Part shown: positions 13,617-15,802 of the stretch, piece after piece
How positions within the stretch are numbered: the stretch's first letter is position 1
Layout of the letters: each line of letters starts with the position of its first letter
Assembly (NCBI GenBank): GCA_023433855.1
Contig: JAEYTV010000300.1
Location: 1 to 15,802 of the forward strand
DNA: 15,802 bases
Reading direction: 5' to 3'
DNA from: Pseudomonadota bacterium
GTDB taxonomy: Bacteria; Pseudomonadota; Alphaproteobacteria; Rhizobiales; Rhizobiaceae
Translations under genes and position numbers: made by a program
Notes under the pieces: generated by a model
Databases searched by the model: none
Told to the model about the DNA's origin: nothing
The model's input: the letters and a program-made list of their open reading frames with translations, nothing else

Positions 13617-15059
13617 TCAGGCGGCGGCGAGTTTGCGCATTTCCGCGGATACCAGCGCCCGCCATCCGGCATGTTCCACCAGCGCCTGGGGAAAGAGGCC
13701 GGGGATGGCGAAGAATGGGCCCGACGGATCGGCTGGCGTCGCCGCTGCGGCCGCGGCCTTCAGTTCGGCAGCCCTTGGGTCGTTGATTTCCGGAACCTTG
13801 ATGAGATAGGTCATCCAGACGGCCGCGAGATAGGCAAAGGCCCACGCATCGCGTCCCTTCGCCAGTTCCTCTATGGCCGGCACCATGATCCGCGGCGGCA
13901 GCTTCTGCGACCCGTCCATGGCGACCTGCCGGGTGAGATGGGCGACACCCGGATTGCCGAACCGGCGGAACAGTTCGGCCTGATAGGCGTCAAGATCGAT
14001 GCCCGGAACCGGCTCCAGCGTCATGAGCACCGCCTGCATATGGCGAACCACCTGCTCGTGGAATTCCGGACCGGCGACCACGTCGCGGATATAGGTCAGG
14101 CCATGGAGCTGGCCGAGATAGGCCAACAGCGAATGGGAGCCGTTCAGCAGCCGGAGCTTCATCTTTTCATAAGGCTCGACATCGTCGACAAAAAGAGCGC
14201 CACCCGCTTCCCATCTGGGCCTGCCGGACACGAAATGGTCCTCGATTACCCACTGCATGAAGGGCTCGGTATCGAGTGCCAGCCTGTCCTCCAGCCCGAT
14301 CAGGTTCGCGGCGCGGGCGCGGGTTTCTTCCGTCGCGGCGGGCACGATGCGATCAACCATGCTGGAGGGGAAGGCGCCCTGCCCCGCGATCCAGTTGGCG
14401 AGCGCCGGGTCACGGGCACCGGCCATCTCGATCACCAGCCGCCTGACGATGCGGCCATTGGTCGGCAGGTTATCGCAGCACAATACCGTAAAGGGCGGCA
14501 GCCCGGCGGCATGCCGTCGCGACAGGCCCTCGACGATGTAGCCGATGACGCCGACCGGCGCATGCGGCTGGGCGAGATCGGCTGCGACGGCCGGATGGTT
14601 GCGGTCGAGACCGCCGGTCGAAGGGTCAAGCCCATAGGCCTTTTCGGTGACGGTCATGGTAACGATGCCGATCGCAGGATCGGCCATCAGCGCCAGGATC
14701 TCTTCGCGATCCTGTGCTCCGGAAAGGCCGCGGATGATGGAGCCGACCACCTGCGCCAGGTCGCCGGCGGCACTGCGGGCGATGACCGTGTAAAGACCAT
14801 CCTGCGCCGCGAGATCGCGCACGAGTTCAACAGAGCGCAGGTTGACGCCGACGATGCCCCAATCCCCGAATTCCTCGCCCAGCGCGGCATCCGTATATAC
14901 CGCCTGATGGGCCCGGTGAAAGGCGCCGAGGCCGAGATGCAGAATACCGGGCTTCAGGGACTTTCTGTCATAGGCGGGCCCGGTGATGCCGGCGGGCAGA
15001 ACGGACGTGGCGGACAGGCGCGGCATGACGATCAGCGATGCCCGGCTTGGCCGAAGCAT
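13617..15059 (-). CDS. Mannitol dehydrogenase-family oxidoreductase (long-chain polyol/hexuronate type)
   Basis: The family covers mannitol 2-dehydrogenase, arabinitol dehydrogenase, fructuronate reductase (UxuB) and tagaturonate reductase (UxaB), all cytosolic NAD(P)-dependent. The 480-residue product has the signature GILHLGLGAFHRAHQA, TVTEKAYGLD and CCDNLPTNG in the N-terminal Rossmann part. MKLRLLNGSHSLLAYLG in the C-terminal part carries the Lys-x4-Asn-x2-His active-site set. Length is normal. The start is uncertain: ATG 15059 directly abuts AGGAGG, while ATG 15026 has no ribosome binding site but starts at a more typical N-terminus (MPRLSATS). It lies beside a UxaA-family dehydratase, so a hexonate/hexuronate substrate is plausible. 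A plain polyol such as mannitol is equally possible from sequence. Confidence 0.9.
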   Translation of the reverse strand: MLRPSRASLIVMPRLSATSVLPAGITGPAYDRKSLKPGILHLGLGAFHRAHQAVYTDAALGEEFGDWGIVGVNLRSVELVRDLAAQDGLYTVIARSAAGDLAQVVGSIIRGLSGAQDREEILALMADPAIGIVTMTVTEKAYGLDPSTGGLDRNHPAVAADLAQPHAPVGVIGYIVEGLSRRHAAGLPPFTVLCCDNLPTNGRIVRRLVIEMAGARDPALANWIAGQGAFPSSMVDRIVPAATEETRARAANLIGLEDRLALDTEPFMQWVIEDHFVSGRPRWEAGGALFVDDVEPYEKMKLRLLNGSHSLLAYLGQLHGLTYIRDVVAGPEFHEQVVRHMQAVLMTLEPVPGIDLDAYQAELFRRFGNPGVAHLTRQVAMDGSQKLPPRIMVPAIEELAKGRDAWAFAYLAAVWMTYLIKVPEINDPRAAELKAAAAAATPADPSGPFFAIPGLFPQALVEHAGWRALVSAEMRKLAAA

Positions 15060-15190
15060 CCTCCTGTTTCAGACCCGCGAGTGATAGCCTCCTCCCCATC
15101 CGCCGGTCAACGGTATGCCGTGGACCGTGCCTCGCCCGGCCCGCGCCAGACTTCTCCCACACCCTCCCGCCGGCCATACCCGCGGGCTCC

Positions 15191-15802
15191 TCAATCGCTC
15201 CCCGAACGCACCGCTTCCACGGCGAGCGAGCCTTCGGGCAGCGGGCGCAGCAGATCGGCTTCGGGCCGGGTCAGGTCCAGCCAGTGGCGCCAGTCTTGTG
15301 GCCGCAGCACCGCGACCTGCCGGTTGTGGATCGGCGCAACATCGGGCCCTGGCGCGGTGGTGAGCATGGTGAAGGCGGGAGGCTGGTTGCTCTTCTCCCC
15401 CTCGCCTGCTGCCTCGCGCCCCACATCCCGCCAAAGCCCGGCGATGCAGAGGAAGGGCGCGTCCTTCAGCGTAAAGCGATGCTTGGCCTTCGGGTATTTC
15501 CGGCCAGTGAACTCGAAGAAAGCGGAGGCCGGGATGAGGCAGCGGCGGCTTTGCGCAAAGCTTCGCCCTTCCGAGCGGAAGTTGAACACCGGCCCTCCCT
15601 TTTTGCCCGGCGGCGGAGGGAAGCCGAAGCGCATGGGCGACAGCGCCACCACGCCCTCGCCCTCCGACCGCATCACCGGCCCGAGATCGCCGATGCGGAT
15701 GTCATCGGCCTGGGGCAGATCCGCCTCGCCCTGGTGCGCGGCGGCTTTCATCCCCGCTTCCTCCACCGCGCGGAGATATTCAGCATACCGGATGTGTTGT
15801 TC
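15191..15802 (-). CDS. SRAP-family protein (YedK/HMCES), N-terminus outside the window
   Basis: SRAP proteins crosslink to abasic sites in single-stranded DNA through an N-terminal Cys2 and shield them; in bacteria they often sit near SOS genes. The frame is open to the right edge (reading in with EQHIRYAEYLRAVEEAG), so the start and Cys2 are missing here. Visible family landmarks are FNFRSEG (Asn codon 15581-15583, the NARxE motif), IPASAFFEF (active-site Glu codon 15512-15514) and IHNR (active-site His codon 15326-15328). MRFGFPPP replaces the usual WGL(I/V)P stretch, as in the rhizobial subgroup. An in-frame GTG at 15766 is not the start because coding-like sequence continues upstream. The tail EGSLAVEAVRSGSD is a normal end. 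Confidence 0.88.
   Translation of the reverse strand, partial: EQHIRYAEYLRAVEEAGMKAAAHQGEADLPQADDIRIGDLGPVMRSEGEGVVALSPMRFGFPPPPGKKGGPVFNFRSEGRSFAQSRRCLIPASAFFEFTGRKYPKAKHRFTLKDAPFLCIAGLWRDVGREAAGEGEKSNQPPAFTMLTTAPGPDVAPIHNRQVAVLRPQDWRHWLDLTRPEADLLRPLPEGSLAVEAVRSGSD

Overview
The window looks like chromosomal DNA of an alphaproteobacterium of the order Hyphomicrobiales, probably Rhizobiaceae. From about 2.8 kb onward it is GC-rich with GC-ending codons. It carries an OpgC-type glucan acyltransferase, a transporter-fused hybrid histidine kinase, a UxaA-family dehydratase and a long-chain mannitol dehydrogenase homologue, a mix typical of that group. The species assignment is an inference from gene content and style; there is no rRNA or other marker gene here.

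Left part (1-2775) is accessory in character: visibly lower GC, short or broken genes, and unusual products. On the minus strand a small lipoprotein gene is followed after 18 bp by a Hanks-type Ser/Thr protein kinase that runs off the left edge. Then come a plus-strand coding remnant, a 90-residue orphan protein on the minus strand, an AT-rich repeat patch, and a plus-strand gene with a good ribosome binding site but a frameshift. The part ends at 2750-2775 in a sequence that reads as the 3' end of a tRNA (T-loop, acceptor strand, CCA). The body of that tRNA is not found to the left. This is what the distal junction of a tRNA-integrated genomic island looks like, so I read 1-2775 as the end of an island and 2776 onward as core chromosome.

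Core part, first block (3017-5932, all minus strand): mscL, then a fold-type I PLP aminotransferase, then galE. Second block (6117-11060, plus strand): a hybrid histidine kinase of about 1172 residues with a fused sodium/solute symporter, STAC, PAS, HisKA, HATPase and receiver domains, then opgC. MscL, OpgC and the transporter-kinase share a loose osmotic or envelope theme, but no regulatory link can be read from the sequence.

Third block (11077-15059): a sugar-acid or polyol catabolic locus. It has a UxaA-family dehydratase (minus), a divergent short-chain dehydrogenase resembling DHRS6/2-keto-3-deoxy-sugar-acid dehydrogenases (plus), and a convergent mannitol dehydrogenase-family oxidoreductase (minus). 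The 240-bp divergent promoter between the first two holds three strong palindromes that look like operators. The right edge (15191-15802, minus) holds most of a SRAP (YedK/HMCES) abasic-site protein whose N-terminus lies outside the window. I saw no CRISPR array, rRNA, complete tRNA, IS element or integrase.
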